Made by a program: the position numbers and the translations under genes
Origin: Amphibalanus amphitrite
Taxonomy: Eukaryota; Arthropoda; Thecostraca; Balanomorpha; Balanidae
Reading direction: 5' to 3'
DNA length: 64,000 bases
Assembly: GCF_019059575.1 (NCBI RefSeq)
Contig: NW_024881573.1
Span: 406,501-470,500, forward strand
Shown: positions 45,716 to 57,902 of the stretch, piece after piece
Position numbering within the stretch: position 1 is the stretch's first letter
How the letters are laid out: the number at the start of each line of letters is the position of its first letter
The notes under the pieces: model-generated
What the model saw: the letters and a program-made list of their open reading frames with translations, nothing else
The model's database searches: none
What the model was told of the DNA's origin: nothing

Positions 45716-48099
45716 TTTTCAGACCTCTTTTTATAGTCGCGCCCCGCGACTAAACGTTTGAGAGCTCGCTTCTGCCGTGAATTTGGCGCCGTTTCCTTGT
45801 GTTTCTTGGTGACTTCAGAGCAGGTGGCCGTCTTCTAAAGGATTGGTAGTTATTGAGGACGAGCTTGGATGATTAGGACATAAGGATTGCGGGTTTTTGC
45901 GTCATTGCACAGTATTTCAGGCCATTCTTACATTTCCAGAACTAAAACATTCACGTACTATCCCGTAAAACACCACCAACTACACATCAAATAATTAGCG
46001 CGCAAAACTATGGAAATTGAATTAAACCATTGAAATAATCGACACATGACAATACAAAAATTGCATTGCTACATTTGGTTACTATAATTCAGATCAAATT
46101 AGCGATAACATACCGGTGCAGATTGTGGTATGCCAAAGAAGTGAGCCCGGCACCTGATGGTGGCTCCATGAGCCACGGCAGATCCGGTCCGGGATGGCCG
46201 TGATGACGGACTGGAGGTCGTCCGCGACTTGGTCTCGAATCGGCCGGCTGCTACTGTAGTCTGGTCCCAGTTCCGGATTTCCCCAGTCTCGTGGTTGTAG
46301 ACGTAGTCCTCGCCGACCATCGATGTCGAATGCAGCTGTCCTGGCGAGCTGTCAGGGCTGGCAATGATCGGCCCAGAACTCGTCTGTGGCTGAGCCTCCG
46401 AGCTGTTTCTGCTGGTCTGGTGGCCGCAGAGGCTGCGCTCTGGTGTAGACTGCCGATGATGGAACGGCTGTCACATCCAGTGGCAGACTCGGATACTGGC
46501 TACATTGTTATAGCATTTCCGACGATTTTGCGGCCGTTGTAGGTGGGTCACAGCTCTGGCCTTCGCCGGCCTCCCAGTTGGTCTGGTTGTCACGAAAGTA
46601 GTAGCCCAGCTTGACTGTCGACGCTGGAGCGGATGCAGTCGATGAAGCAGCTGTTGTCCCTGCAGTCTGCTCATGGTTGTTTGGCCGTGACTATGTACTG
46701 GCCCGGTGCAGGTCTCGTGGGTCGGTCTTGAAGTGTGGGAAGTGGGGACCGCCTGCATTTGATGTAATGCCAGGTAACCACCTCCCAGTGCAGCGGGCGG
46801 CCCCGAAATGGGCTCGCACGCTGATCCGGTCCATTACGGTTGTCTATTTCGCTCGAAACAGGCAGCATTCAGATCTGTCCGAATTGTCTTATCTAATGAC
46901 GCTCTATAGTTGTAGTAGTCGTCACCATCACCCCAGTTGCTGCCTAATTTTGTTGACATAAATTGGTTATCAGTTTCTCCTCCTCCTGCTTCCGGTCTCT
47001 GTTGTTATTTGTTTCAGGCTTTGTTTTCATTTTGAGTTCCCTTGGGCACTGGCTATCAGCATCAGCCAGTCGCTGTTGATGACTAGCTTTTTTCTGTTCT
47101 TCTGTCGGCATCTCTTCTTCTCTCCGCTGCACGTTTGCTCTTCCAACTGGCTTCGTGATGTTATAGTTCTTCAATCATTTGTATTTTGCTCTTCTCAGCT
47201 GTCGTTTCCTTTCTGTGATTGCATGTTTCCATTGCCATGTAGTATCAACGTCGTTTCCATCGGTCTCCTCCTTCAATATCTTCTCTTCCCGCCGTCAATC
47301 TCCGCTGTGTGCCCTCCTTCTTTCACCTTACTGTTCACATTGCTTCAATAACAATCTCGATCATCTTCAGTCTGTGCCGTCACCTTTATTTCAATATCAT
47401 ACGTTCTATTTGTCATTCTTGCCTTCTTCAGCCCTGATTTCATTCCACAACATTCGATACCTTCATAGCGTCGCGCTCAGTCGTATCTTCAGTATGTACA
47501 TCGGGTTCGGTAACACGTGACAGCCTGTTCTGTAACGGGGTTTCCCGTCGGGGAAAACGGCTCGTGGACGGTTGCCGGTCTCCTGTCAGTTCTCTCCAGA
47601 GGCGGGTCAGTCCACGGGTCACACATAGGTCACTGCACCTTTTTGGTATAGGATGGGTACAATCTCTTAAAAATTGGGTTAAAATGGCATCCTCGGTGTG
47701 ATTACTCTAACTTTGGATCACGGGATTTCACTCAAGGTTAGGGTTCGCTAGATGTGAGCCACATAAATTTAGTTAGCGATACCTGTAGCCGAAAAAAAAA
47801 AAACTATACTAAGCCCGCTCGCCCATCACTTAAAATTGATTCTCGAGTTACCCTTATCACTTCATGATATATACTCCCTCCAGCAATCCACGCTTTCTGA
47901 TTTCAATCAAATCAATTTAACCCGAGTAACGCTGCACTGGGTGACCAGCTCCCACTGCATCTAGCTCAGACATAATAAGTTTTCTCACTCACGCTCGCAT
48001 TTCCTCTGAAATTTTAGCATTGGGTTCGGCAATGCACGTCCGTCCACCGACTTCATGTTTCCTTTGATTGATCCTACCCCACGTTGGGTGCGCCAAATC
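45716..48099 (-). repeat. Internal region 4 (2384 bp)
   Basis: Three bases longer than the others because an A9 run is A12 near 47793. Confidence 0.85.
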
Positions 48100-51000
48100 T
48101 GTAGCGGGGTTTCGCGGCGTTGCGGGGCTAACCGGGCATTCTCTTCTGGTAGAGATAAGCGGGGTTTCGCCGTTGCGGGGCTAACCGGGCATTCGTTTCT
48201 CAGCAGGTGGGCTGGCTCGAGTGGGGGTTTTAAAATCGGCCTAGTCGGTGCGCTTCTACTCGTAAAAGCCCTTCTCGGTTCAGCCCCTCGCGAACTCGTC
48301 CCGACTCTGTCTTTACATTCTCCGGGGCGATCAATCATCGGAAACACATAGGCCAGGGTTAGGGAATGGGAGATAATGATAAATGATAATCAATTACCCT
48401 CGATCATATTGGTATAGAAAATCAACTCTATTTAACAAAAAGTCCCACTCTCAAACAACAGCGCCCTTCCTAGCTGAGGGCTATCTCCCACCGGATATAC
48501 ACAACAATCATACTTCCACTCGTGCATCCCTTCTCACTTCTGTCATACGTCCAGTTATACCTCATAATTATCAGAGTTAGCCGTCTCTGATCCCTCCCTC
48601 TTTGCCTAACTTCCCCCGGTGGTGCTAAGGCGTGCGCAAGTCGTTATTGAGTCATTGGCCTTAAATTTCATTAACCGTTATCCCTTCATAACCACAATGC
48701 TCCGTACATCAGACAAACGCTTCATAATGCTCACGCTACACGAATAGAATATACGAACCACCACAGATTTCGGCACTCCGCCCTTTGAATTACGCGACTT
48801 ATAGCGGGTCCAAGACCATGCCGAACTACCTACACACAAATAATAAACACACACGCACGCAGGTTATTGAGCGAACAATGGACTTACAGCATGGGCCGGT
48901 AAACCTTTGAAACAACGTACGCAGCCCTTGTCTTACTGCCACTCACGTGTGGACCTACCTTCTACTGCCAGTGGTCAGTCAGCATCTCTAACACACTCCA
49001 GCCCACGGTTCCGGAGCTAGAGCTCGCAGGGCACTCAGTAGCCCGGGCTTTCCGCGGCGGACGTATCTAAAATTTGAAAGCCGGGTTGGGTAACTAAAGT
49101 CCGTCCGTGATACTAATGACCGCATCTCGCACCAGCCATAGTTCAGGGTTTCCGGGCCAACCCGGCGACCTAAAAAGGGTTAGCTCTCGTCGGCTAACTA
49201 CAAAGACGACACGCGTCTTCCACGCACGCAGGTCCACTCGGGGACATCCTGCACTCAACACACATCGTCGACTACCAGCGCATAGGCGTCCAAAGCCCTA
49301 TCTATCCGTGGCTGGTAGTTAAGCTGTCGTCACAGACCTATTCGAAAGGACCAGAGCATGGCCGGAGCTACTCGACTGACTGCGGGTGGCCAGCACCGTC
49401 TGACTGCGATCACCCGACTCGAATGCTCGGTATCTAATGTTCACCCCCGTCTTGCGGCATTATACGTTCCTTCGCGGGGCATTACTCTTCCGGCGGCATA
49501 CGATTCCCTCGCTAAGACGCCCGGGGTCCTAACCACCTCCGAAACTATCGCTCTTCAAATGACGTCCCGCGCCGACCACTTGAGGGACCGATAGCGGGCC
49601 TACCTATCTTTTTGAAACCGGGCTGGGTAACTAAGGTCCATCCGTGATACTGATGACCGCATCTCGCTCCAGTCATAGTTCAGGGCTTCCGGGCCAGCCC
49701 GGCAGCCTAAAATCTGCCCAGCCTCCGAGGCTGTTAATCCGAGACGGAACACCGTCATCTCGCGGCGGCCCACCCGCCGATACACATCCCAGGCGACGGC
49801 CCACGTGACCTTAATTATCACCCAGGCCTACCCTGGGCCGGAACAATCGGGCCACTGGTCCCGTGTCCCGCTAGCCAGAGGTTAGACAGACTACAGCCCG
49901 TCGTCCCCTCCGAGCCAGGACACGAGGCTGACCGGGTAACATTTCTTGAAACCCTCCTCGGCGGTCTGTGCCCGACTCGCCTTCATCCTCACGTTTAATT
50001 TCGCGACTTATTGCACGCATCCAGGGCTTACTCAATCGAGGCCTAATATCTAGTGGGGTCTGTCCGAGTTTAGCGTCATTCGGGAAACCCGATTTATCTA
50101 TTTGTACAGTCCTCCTCCCTTTCACTCGCTTCTCATCTCCCTCCTAACCCGTAGCCGCGTCGGTGGACTTTCCACGCACAGGGGCGTGACGTGCATCATC
50201 TATCCCCCCCTGAGTTCCTTATTCATCTTAGGTGTGGGCTGACTTTAGTGGGAATGATTTACTGAGACTCTAGCTGGAACTAACAACTCATCTTTTCTCG
50301 TTCTCGTCCTCCACCGTCACCCCTTTTTTCAAAGTTGAGCCACCGACAGTGCGGACCAGGCTGAGCGGAAATCCCTTAGTTGAGGCCGTGCTGGGTTGGA
50401 AAATGGGAACGTATGACCCGGCCAGTGCTGACCAGACGAGAATAAGCAGCTCCTGTGCGGGCGCTGTTAGGCAGGAGGATGAACAGCTCCTGTGCGGGCG
50501 CTGTTAGGCAGGAGGATGAACAGCTCCTGTGCGGGCGCTGTTAGGCAGGAGAATGAACAGCTCCTGTGCGGGCGCTGTTAGGCAGGAGAATGAGCAGCTC
50601 CTGTGCGGGCGCTGTTAGGCAGGAGAATAAACAGCTCCTGTGCGGGCGCTGTTAGGCAGGAGAATGAACAGCTCCTGTGCGGGCGCTGTTAGGCAGGAGA
50701 ATGAACAGCTCCTGTGCGGGCGCTGTTAGGCAGGAGAATGAACAGCTCCTGTGCGGGCGCTGTTAGGCAGGAGAATGAACAGCTCCTGTGCGGGCGCTGT
50801 TAGGCAGGAGAATGAACAGCTCCTGTGCGGGCGCTGCGTTGGTCTTAGGACAGTAGGATAGCAGCGCCTGTGCGGGCGCCACATTTGTTAGGCAGGAGGA
50901 TAAACAGCTCCTGTGCGGGCGCTGCGTTGGTCTTAGGACAGGAGGATAAGCAGCGCCTGTGCGGGCGCCACGTTTGTTAGGCAGGAGGATAAACAGCTCA

Positions 51001-53114
51001 TGTGCGGGCGCTGCGTTGGTCTTAGGACAGAAGGATAAGCAGCTCCTGTGCGGGCGCCACGTTTGTTAGGCAGGAGGATAAACAGCTCCTGTGCGGGCGC
51101 TGCGTTGGTCTTAGGACAGGAGGATAAGCAGCGCCTGTGCGGGCGCCACGTTTGTTAGGCAGGAGGATAAACAGCTCCTGTGCGGGCGCTGCGTTGGTCT
51201 TAGGACAGGAGGATAAGCAGCGCCTGTGCGGGCGCCACGTTTGTTAGGCAGGAGGGTAACCGGCCAGCACTGACCAGACGACAAAAAGGGGTGGAATCGG
51301 TTCAGATGTTTGAGGCCAGCCTGGCCACTCCCGTGGTCTCCGAAACGTGTATAGTTCTGGTCGTCCCGTACGCTGTACTACCAAACCACTGAGCCAATCA
51401 CTGACGGCCGCGCCGGCCGGCTCCACCCACCTTGAGCGGGATCGGGCCCCACGGGCTCGATAAACTACCTGGGCCCTATCGGATTTGGATGTCCCTTGAG
51501 AACCAGGCAGACGAGAAGAAGAACTGTTCTGTTACCAAATACTATGGCGAATTGGATACCTCGAAACCACTTCCTCTCCCGCAACGACTTCCTCTCCGGC
51601 TGTGTAGATGGCATATGGTCTGTGACATTTTACTCTCCAGTACTTTCCTTTCACCACTCCTTACACTCGTATTACAATATGTACAAGTCCCATTTATTGA
51701 CATTTTCTGACACAATGCTTTAAAATCCTGTACATGTCAAACTTAAAAGAAACGTTCTGGGACCCGGCCGTCCAGCAACTGAGTCTCACACGCCGCACGG
51801 TGCGGTGCACAGCCGCCCGTCCCTTTCCCGACTCCCCACGGAGCATAATCCCCTCCATCCGCCTTAATCACCACGGGGCGCCGGACGAGGGTCCATTCCA
51901 CGTCGGCACGCGTCTCGCACCACGCCCATAGTTAAATAATTGACCGAAAGCGGATTGTTAAATTAAGCTACCTAGACTGAAGGTTCTCAAAATAAATTGA
52001 ACTACCTTAACTGAATGGCCTAATAATTTATTGCGCAATGACACCAAAAAAAGGAAACATAATGTGGCTCACATAGCAGTAACGAAGGGGGGGGGGTGAT
52101 TATTTGAAGGATTTTGGGACTAGGTGCGTGCCCGTGATCACCGTGACCTTACTTGAGATGGAGTCGCTGACATGATGGCCGTGTCCGTCCAGCGCCCGGC
52201 CAGGCGGCTGGAGCCGCCGCCGGCGCCGTGATGCCAGCCGCTGGTGTCTCGTGGGCTGTCCACGATGTCAGCTGTGAGCCGAGAGCGAAGAGCGGCGTCG
52301 AATGCGTCGTCCGAGGGAGTGCCAGAGAGAGCGTTCCAGTTCCGTTTCATCAACTTATACTTCTGATGACGTCATACTTCGGAGGGCCGGGCAGCATCTC
52401 CTTGTCCAATCTTCGTCCTCCATTCTCAGAAGCTGCACTCGGCTCCGCCCTCGAAAGTTCGTGATTTGCTGACAAAGTTCGGTTCCCCTCCGGCCATGGC
52501 AGTCGCACCCTTTCACGCAGCGATCGGGTGGAATTCGCCGCCGGCGCTCTGCGCCGCCTGAGGCGCCAGGTGGCGGCCGGCTCTGCGCCCTCCTTTCTTG
52601 TTTTTAGTCCTGCGCTCCCCCCTGTTTTGAATGTCTCCGGCCAGGTGTCCTTCTTCCATGGCGGTGACCGAGTTCCATTTCATCCTGTTTTCGTACAAAC
52701 CGGGTCGGTTCCCGCTCCCCTTTCTTGTTTTGGTTCAAATCAGGGCCGGTCTGCACTCCCCTCTCCTTGTTCTTCTCTTCTGGCGGGGTGCCGAGCGTGG
52801 GACAGAGTCTTGTTTTCCAACGGCTAAACTGATTAATGGCTCGACCCCGGCAGGATAGTGCGTTTCGGTATGCTATTTGTTGGCTTCAGATCCGGGTTCT
52901 CATGAAGTGGGGTGGTCATCTATAGAGGACCCCTGTTTGTCAGAGCCGACTGCGCCGTCTGTGTGGACGCCAGCTGGGACGGAGAGAGGGTATCACAGCC
53001 GATGTAGCCGGCTGACCGTGTCTGTGCGGCGCTTGCAGATGGCTATGTTTCAGCTTGTGACACAGCTTGCAATTCCGCATGAAAGATGAAAAAATGTAGC
53101 GCATCTGCGTTACA
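48100..53114 (-). repeat. Giant LTR 5 (outer, 5015 bp)
   Basis: Outer right LTR, and in the minus orientation the 5' LTR of the whole array. It shares C at 48684 and T at 50310 with LTR 1. One minisatellite unit has a private change (CAGCTCATG near 50999). G10 run near 52088. It ends at 53114 and is followed by GATC, where internal regions 1-4 instead have TTTTCAGACC. Confidence 0.87.
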
Positions 53115-53275
53115 GATCCCGATCCCAGATTCATTCAGATCATAGATCCAACCCCTCAATTTTGTCGAGAGATCTACTGGGATCATAGATCTGACCCTTC
53201 AATTTTGTTGATAGATCCACTCGGATCATAGATCTGGCTCCCCAATTTTGTCGTGAGATCCATTGGGATCATAGC
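53115..53275. repeat. GATC-rich minisatellite, block 1 (about 43-bp unit)
   Basis: Three to four units of the form GATCATAGATCCAACCCCTC, AATTTTGTCGAGAGATCCAC, differing at about one base in ten. The giant element inserted at its edge; the left flank (17835-17871) has GATC/GATCC motifs of the same kind. Confidence 0.8.
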
Positions 53276-54191
53276 TCATAGGTGCTTAAAATGTTAACAA
53301 CTTTCTTGCATAAGAAGTTATGAATACTTAAGTATGGTTAGAAACAAACAATCTTATAAAAAGGCCATATTAGTAAAGGCATCCAGTTACATTATACAGA
53401 ATACAAAATAAAGGAGGCTCATGACGGTCATAACTTGAGAGAATTGAGTGACATGAAGATTGTTCACTTACCAACAGAAAAGTTTGCATTAACAATTAAC
53501 ATAGAGGTAAGTCAAAGTAATGACTAATAAACAATACATTACCAGGTACCTACCACATCACAATTCCTGTTAGAATCTACATAATGATAAGACAATCTTG
53601 CATTAGATAACCATGAGGCTTTCCAGTTTCCAGCTAACACAATTGATTGATAAACAATAAAAGATGATACTGACACATGTGACTTGGCTAGGTAAAGGTA
53701 TTTCAATCTATTGAAAGAAATATTTGATAAAATAAACTGAGATATAAACAAAAGTATAAAAGTATTCCACAGCCTGCGGAAGCGATGGGAAGCGAACACT
53801 GAACTCGAAGCGAAATATCAATTGTAATGGCCTTGGGTATATACCGTAAAATGATTATTCAGTATCTAAATAGAACTCGTGACGTCATTGCAAATAACAA
53901 ATGAGCTAAGCGTTCTACCTTCGAGTATAATGAAAATATATAAAAAATCAATCTGGAAATTTAAAAGTCTGGAGTCTTTTTCAAAAGCATGCTCATTTTT
54001 TTCTGCTTCACATAATTTTACGATACGGTTGTTGTGAATATCATCTTTGTAGCGCTGAATTTAATGACGTAAAGGTAAGCTGAAACGGTATTGCATGGCC
54101 CGAGCCGGGTGTATAACAAATGTGCGACAATCCATTAGTGCTAATGTTACGCGAGTGCTACAAGTGCGCCTTGCATAGATATACAGATATA
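53276..54191. other. Unassigned AT-rich DNA
   Basis: No gene, repeat or element recognised. Short open frames are scattered and lack any familiar motif. Confidence 0.5.
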
Positions 54192-55546
54192 CAGGGTGTC
54201 CCATAAGTTCGTTCTCACCTAAATTTTACGTTTATAGGCTCTCTTGCTTAAAGGCACGCTGAAATTGGTTCGTAACTGAGCTTACGTGGTTGCCATGGCT
54301 GGTAGCAATATGCTCCACAGTAACTAATTTCTGTAGACAAAATAGTTTTTGCTAGAGAGCCCGCTTCCTACAGAGACGGGTAACGCCGCAACATTAAGGT
54401 CTCCGATACGGGTACATCTCGGTATTTAGTCAGCACGTGACCATTCTCGACGATTGAGGGTGATTGAGGCCTACCAGTCTGTAGCCAATGTCCATCGCTA
54501 ACTGGACGCACAGTTAGCAAGTGACGCCGATGATTTGTCGGGAGTCAATCACTGCAAGTTTATTCTCTTTCCAGTCAGCCCTCAGGAGTGAGCCATGTGG
54601 CCAAAACTGTGTGGCGCCAAAGTGGCCATCAAAAAGGTCAAAGGGCTAGAAAGTTGGTAAGCAGACTTTTCAGGATGGATTACCAGCTGTCTAAGAGTAT
54701 TCTTTCGGGGTACATAACTCAACGGTACTTAAGCTTTGCTTACCGGAGGGCTCAAAACAGTCAAAAACGTCTTAAAATGGCCAAACATGAGTTTCGTTAT
54801 GCCTGAGGCTAAAAAACTAGAGGGCTGAGGACGTCAATCAGGTCATCTGGACTAACTAGTCCACGTTCGAGATGAAACACCCGTCCAAACCCGAAAACAA
54901 CCCCATAAGGGCGAAGGAGGAGGCCTCCGTTCCGTCCCGTTATGTTCATATGCAAAAGGCCGGGGTCACGGTATTGTGAGGTTATAGGCGTCCAGACGCT
55001 GACCAGGTTCCGATTGGTACTCCAGAAACAGTTTTGGGAAGCAGAATGCTTTCCCAAGAACATCTAGGAGGAGTTTCAGCCTTCAAGCTGAGCTCGAACC
55101 GCGAGTATGAACACATTTATAGAGAAGAAAATGGCATCCGGAAGGTCGTAGGCCCAGCTTCAGGCAAGACAGTGCATCAGTGCACAGGTCAAGCAAAGCT
55201 TAAAAGCAGTGCAAGGTGACTGTGACAGGCGTTTGTGGCAAGATCACATGCCAGGCAACTCATCGGATCAAAATTTCATAAAAATTCGTTGGTTATACTG
55301 AACTTGAGGCTCGTCGAAGCGAAGTGCTGTTCCAGCCTCGAGGAGCTCACGGCGCACGTCAATTCAGTCTGGGCTAACTTCAAGCCTGCTAAGCAGCCAA
55401 ACCTGCCAGTTGGCATGCCGCAGCATGTATTCATGTGTTTGCCTATTAACTGGGGAGCACAATGAGGGGTCATAAATATATCAAAACGCGATGTACTCTG
55501 TTTCACATGCAAATATAATGTGAGAACGAACTTATGGGACACCCTG
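54192..55546 (+). mobile_element. Tc1/mariner-like transposon, copy 2, uninterrupted (1355 bp)
   Basis: TIRs CAGGGTGTCCCATAAGTTCG and inverse at both ends; TA at 54190-54191 and 55547-55548. Total length is typical of a mariner element. It is the inverse of copy 1 at 2734-15827 once BEL is removed. The flanks of the target site are themselves inverted repeats (ATAGATATACAGA and TCTGTATATCTAT). Confidence 0.9.
54588..55465 (+). pseudogene. Mariner-like transposase, many frame breaks
   Basis: Residual open stretches in changing frames. The most informative is near the 3' end: EELTAHVNSVWANF followed by MPQHVFMCLPINWG resembles the C-terminal tail of Tc1/mariner-family transposases (an ALK..I...W patch and a MP.R...CI...GG patch). 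A weak PGNSSDQN precedes it, where the family normally has PGNSPDLNP. No complete catalytic domain remains. The call is inference from position and residual pattern. Confidence 0.5.
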
Positions 55547-55548
55547 TA

Positions 55549-56058
55549 CAGTCTGTATATCTATGGCGCCTGGCATCTTTATTTTATTCACTTTTCAAAA
55601 GAATCACAATATCTAACGTCATTAGTCTGAAGTGCTATAACGGGGAACCTTTTGGAATCATTACGGTATTTAGTCAAATTAAGATTTTTCATTGGTCAAA
55701 CGATAAGGACGTAATGAAACAATATTACCAAAACGTGAGCAGTGAATTTCGTTTGTCTTTTTTTTAGAGGCTCTCTCATAACGACAGCACAGCATGGTAC
55801 CGGCACCACACGTGGCACGATGCCAAAAGTAGGTAATCTGAAGAAGTTGGTGCCATTTCTGAACTTGGAATTTTATTAGCAAAGCATTAGAGGTTGGTTG
55901 CTATTCTTACTAAATCGAAATTGTGTTGCACATACCAATAGCTCATACGAACATTCTGGATTGGGTTTTCATACCTGGTAGAAGTGGATTGCTGGATTAT
56001 TTTGAGCAAAACTGACCTATTTATTTGGCTTCCAGGTTTGATTTCCTAACATCTGTCC
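55549..56058. other. Unassigned DNA
   Basis: No feature recognised in this half-kilobase besides ordinary AT-rich sequence. Confidence 0.5.
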
Positions 56059-56184
56059 ATAGGCAGCGGAACGGGGGGATGGCACCAGGGCACCATGCCC
56101 CCCATAGATTTTGGCATTTTAACATTAGCCCTACTGGCGTTGCATGGAAAGAATGGGACCAAAAGTCTGCAGTGCCCCGCTGCC
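56059..56184. mobile_element. MITE C, copy 2 (right end missing or diverged)
   Basis: Starts AGGCAGCGGAACGGGG and keeps GCATTTTAACATTAGCCCTA and GGACCAAAAGTCTGCAGTGC, but the AATTGAAGGTGTTCCGCC end is replaced by unrelated sequence. Confidence 0.7.
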
Positions 56185-56469
56185 ATTGCATCTGTCTGTA
56201 CTGTTTGTTCATTGAATTAAAGTGGCTGTGGCTTGTCGATAAGATTGTCATCAGCGCTGTCATGAAAAAGTTACAAATGGTCACAAAAAGTAGCAATGTG
56301 CATGTTCTTGATTTATTTTAAATGTAGTACAAATGTTGTTGATTTAAATTCAAATTTAATGATGATACCTAATGATTACAACTGGTCTTAACCATGTCCA
56401 CAAGTGACAATTCTCAATTGTATTGCCCTGTAAGGTGTACAATTATGTAGGATAAGGGTTTCATTGGCT
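56185..56469. other. Unassigned DNA
   Basis: Nothing recognised. Confidence 0.5.
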
Positions 56470-56700
56470 ACATGTTGTCGTGAGATCCATACAGATCATA
56501 GGTCATCCACAAATTTTTGCCCGCTGGATCCACAGAGATCATAGATCCGACCCCTAAATTTTGTCAAGAGATCCATTCGGATCATAGATCCAACCCCTGA
56601 ATTTTGTCGAGAGATCCACTTGGATCATAGATCCAACCCCTCTATTTTGTCGAGAGATCCACTGAGATCATAAATCCAGCTCTCGGATCCATGCACATGT
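56470..56700. repeat. GATC-rich minisatellite, block 2
   Basis: About five units of the same 43-bp repeat as at 53115-53275, including GATCATAGATCCAACCCC and TTTTGTCGAGAGATCCACT. It lies 3.2 kb from block 1, with the mariner copy between them. Confidence 0.85.
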
Positions 56701-56856
56701 CTGATAAAAGGCATATAAAAACACATCTGATGTGCTCATATCATCATTACAGATCAGCTGATGAGCAGCATGACTTTCCCGGAAAAGTGCGCATCGGATG
56801 TGAAAAATAAGACGTGAAATCGTAATAACACATTTTACCAAATCACGCGCCCTGGG

Positions 56857-56890
56857 CCCGATTTCACCAAGTGAATATATTCCATTACGG
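56857..56890. repeat. TIR-like motif GGGCCCGATTTCACCAAGTG (left member)
   Basis: Inverse of 63834-63863. This is the style of MITE terminus seen at 16767. The pair may be ends of one 7-kb composite or of two decayed MITEs. Confidence 0.5.
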
Positions 56891-56943
56891 CGGCGTACAT
56901 ATTCACTTTTGGCATATTATTGTTACAGGCAAAGTGGAAACAC

Positions 56944-57108
56944 GGGCATTTTGCAAAATGCCTAGGCTATTTGCAAAATGCCTGACCCGCCAGGCATTTT
57001 GCAAATTGCCTAGGCAGTTTGCAAACTGCCTGACACACCAGGCATTTTGCAAACTGCCCAGGCATTTTACAAAATGCCTGACCCGCCAGGCATTTTGCAA
57101 AATGCCTG
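56944..57108. repeat. Left array of perfect palindromes
   Basis: About eight consecutive units, alternating GCATTTTGCAAAATGC with variants in which both halves changed together (GCAGTTTGCAAACTGC). They are joined by CTAGG or TGACCCGCCA spacers. Every unit is its own reverse complement or nearly so. Confidence 0.88.
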
Positions 57109-57755
57109 AGTAAAAATTCACCGTTTTTGTTGACTACAGGCGTTGACCATAAACGTTCCACTGTGCCAGAGCACAAACACATTCCACGGTCACGAATACA
57201 GGGTGTTACGAAATTGTTGCGGGATGTTGCACTAGTTAGTGTCACGAAATTGATTGCATCGTAGTTGTGTCAGTGTTCTCCAGCACCTCCTCGCTGACAA
57301 GTTATCAGCAGTCACGTGGTCTGTCCGTGCGGCACCTGGTGAAGCTCAAATAGGCCTCTGTAGCCCATCATGTCCCAATCGAGAATCCCCAGTGGATGCT
57401 CCACCGTCTCGACGATGCAGCGCCTCTGAGCTGCTGTTGGCCCAGAACTGGTTGTCGAGACAGTGACTTATAAGAGCTCTAATATCGCCTCATCACTGAA
57501 AAAGTCTGAATCTCTGGTCCTGAATGGTCCAGATTTGGTGGGCCCTGGTGAAATCCAGCTGCATCACTTCTGGATGACGGTAAGTCAGCGTTGCAGCCTG
57601 AGGTTGAGCGGCTTCAGCCTCAGGGTAAAGTCTTCAGATACCGGGTGATGGCCGATTTAGATACCGAGTGCCCTGGTCCAGATGTCCTGGTGCCGGACCC
57701 GTTAAAATTAAATCCATTCAGCACTCAGGAGGGACATGGGAGGGACAACATAACC

Positions 57756-57902
57756 AGTAGCGGCGGAACACCTTCAATTAAGGGGGAACGCTGCCGACTT
57801 TTGGTCCCATTCTTTCCATGCAACGCCCATAGGGCTCGTGTTAAAATGCCCAAATCAAGGGGGACAAGGCCCCCCCCCCCCCGTTTCGGTTCCGCCGCCT
57901 AT
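57756..57902. mobile_element. MITE C, copy 3 (complete, inverted)
   Basis: 147 bp between AGTAGCGGCGGAACACC and GGTTCCGCCGCCTAT. The complete copy defines the family; it is inverted relative to copies 1 and 2. It includes a C-run near 57870. Confidence 0.8.

Larger units (their letters stand above)
17872..53114 (-). mobile_element. Concatemer of a giant-LTR, non-autonomous retrotransposon (5 LTRs, 4 internal regions)
   Basis: A 35.2-kb tandem array whose period is 7.40 kb (7.35, 8.08, 7.40 and 7.40 kb between successive starts). The array starts at TGTAGCGGGG and ends at GCATCTGCGTTACA, i.e. TG...CA, with terminal inverted TGTAACG/TGTAGCG. The flanks repeat GATC at 17868-17871 and 53115-53118, a 4-bp target duplication. 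The array starts with an LTR and ends with an LTR. On the minus strand each LTR end CGCTACA is followed by GATT and then TGGCGCACCCAACGTGGGG, close to the tRNA-Lys primer site TGGCGCCCAACGTGGGG. Each downstream LTR is preceded by AAAAAGAGGTCTGAAAA, a purine-rich tract. No reverse transcriptase or integrase is seen, so it must have used enzymes of another element. LTRs of 5 kb with a 2.4-kb internal region resemble LARD-type elements. The alternative is a satellite of 7.4-kb period; exact LTR ends, target repeat and primer site argue against that. Confidence 0.85.

Noticed and set aside
17872-53114. Ribosomal DNA or its intergenic spacer, because of the 7.4-kb period and GC-rich subrepeats
   Set aside because: No 18S, 5.8S, 28S or 5S signature is seen in either orientation, and the array ends carry LTR hallmarks.
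17872-53114. Histone or other gene cluster in tandem
   Set aside because: No frame in the unit exceeds about 120-125 codons and none matches a histone or other known protein.
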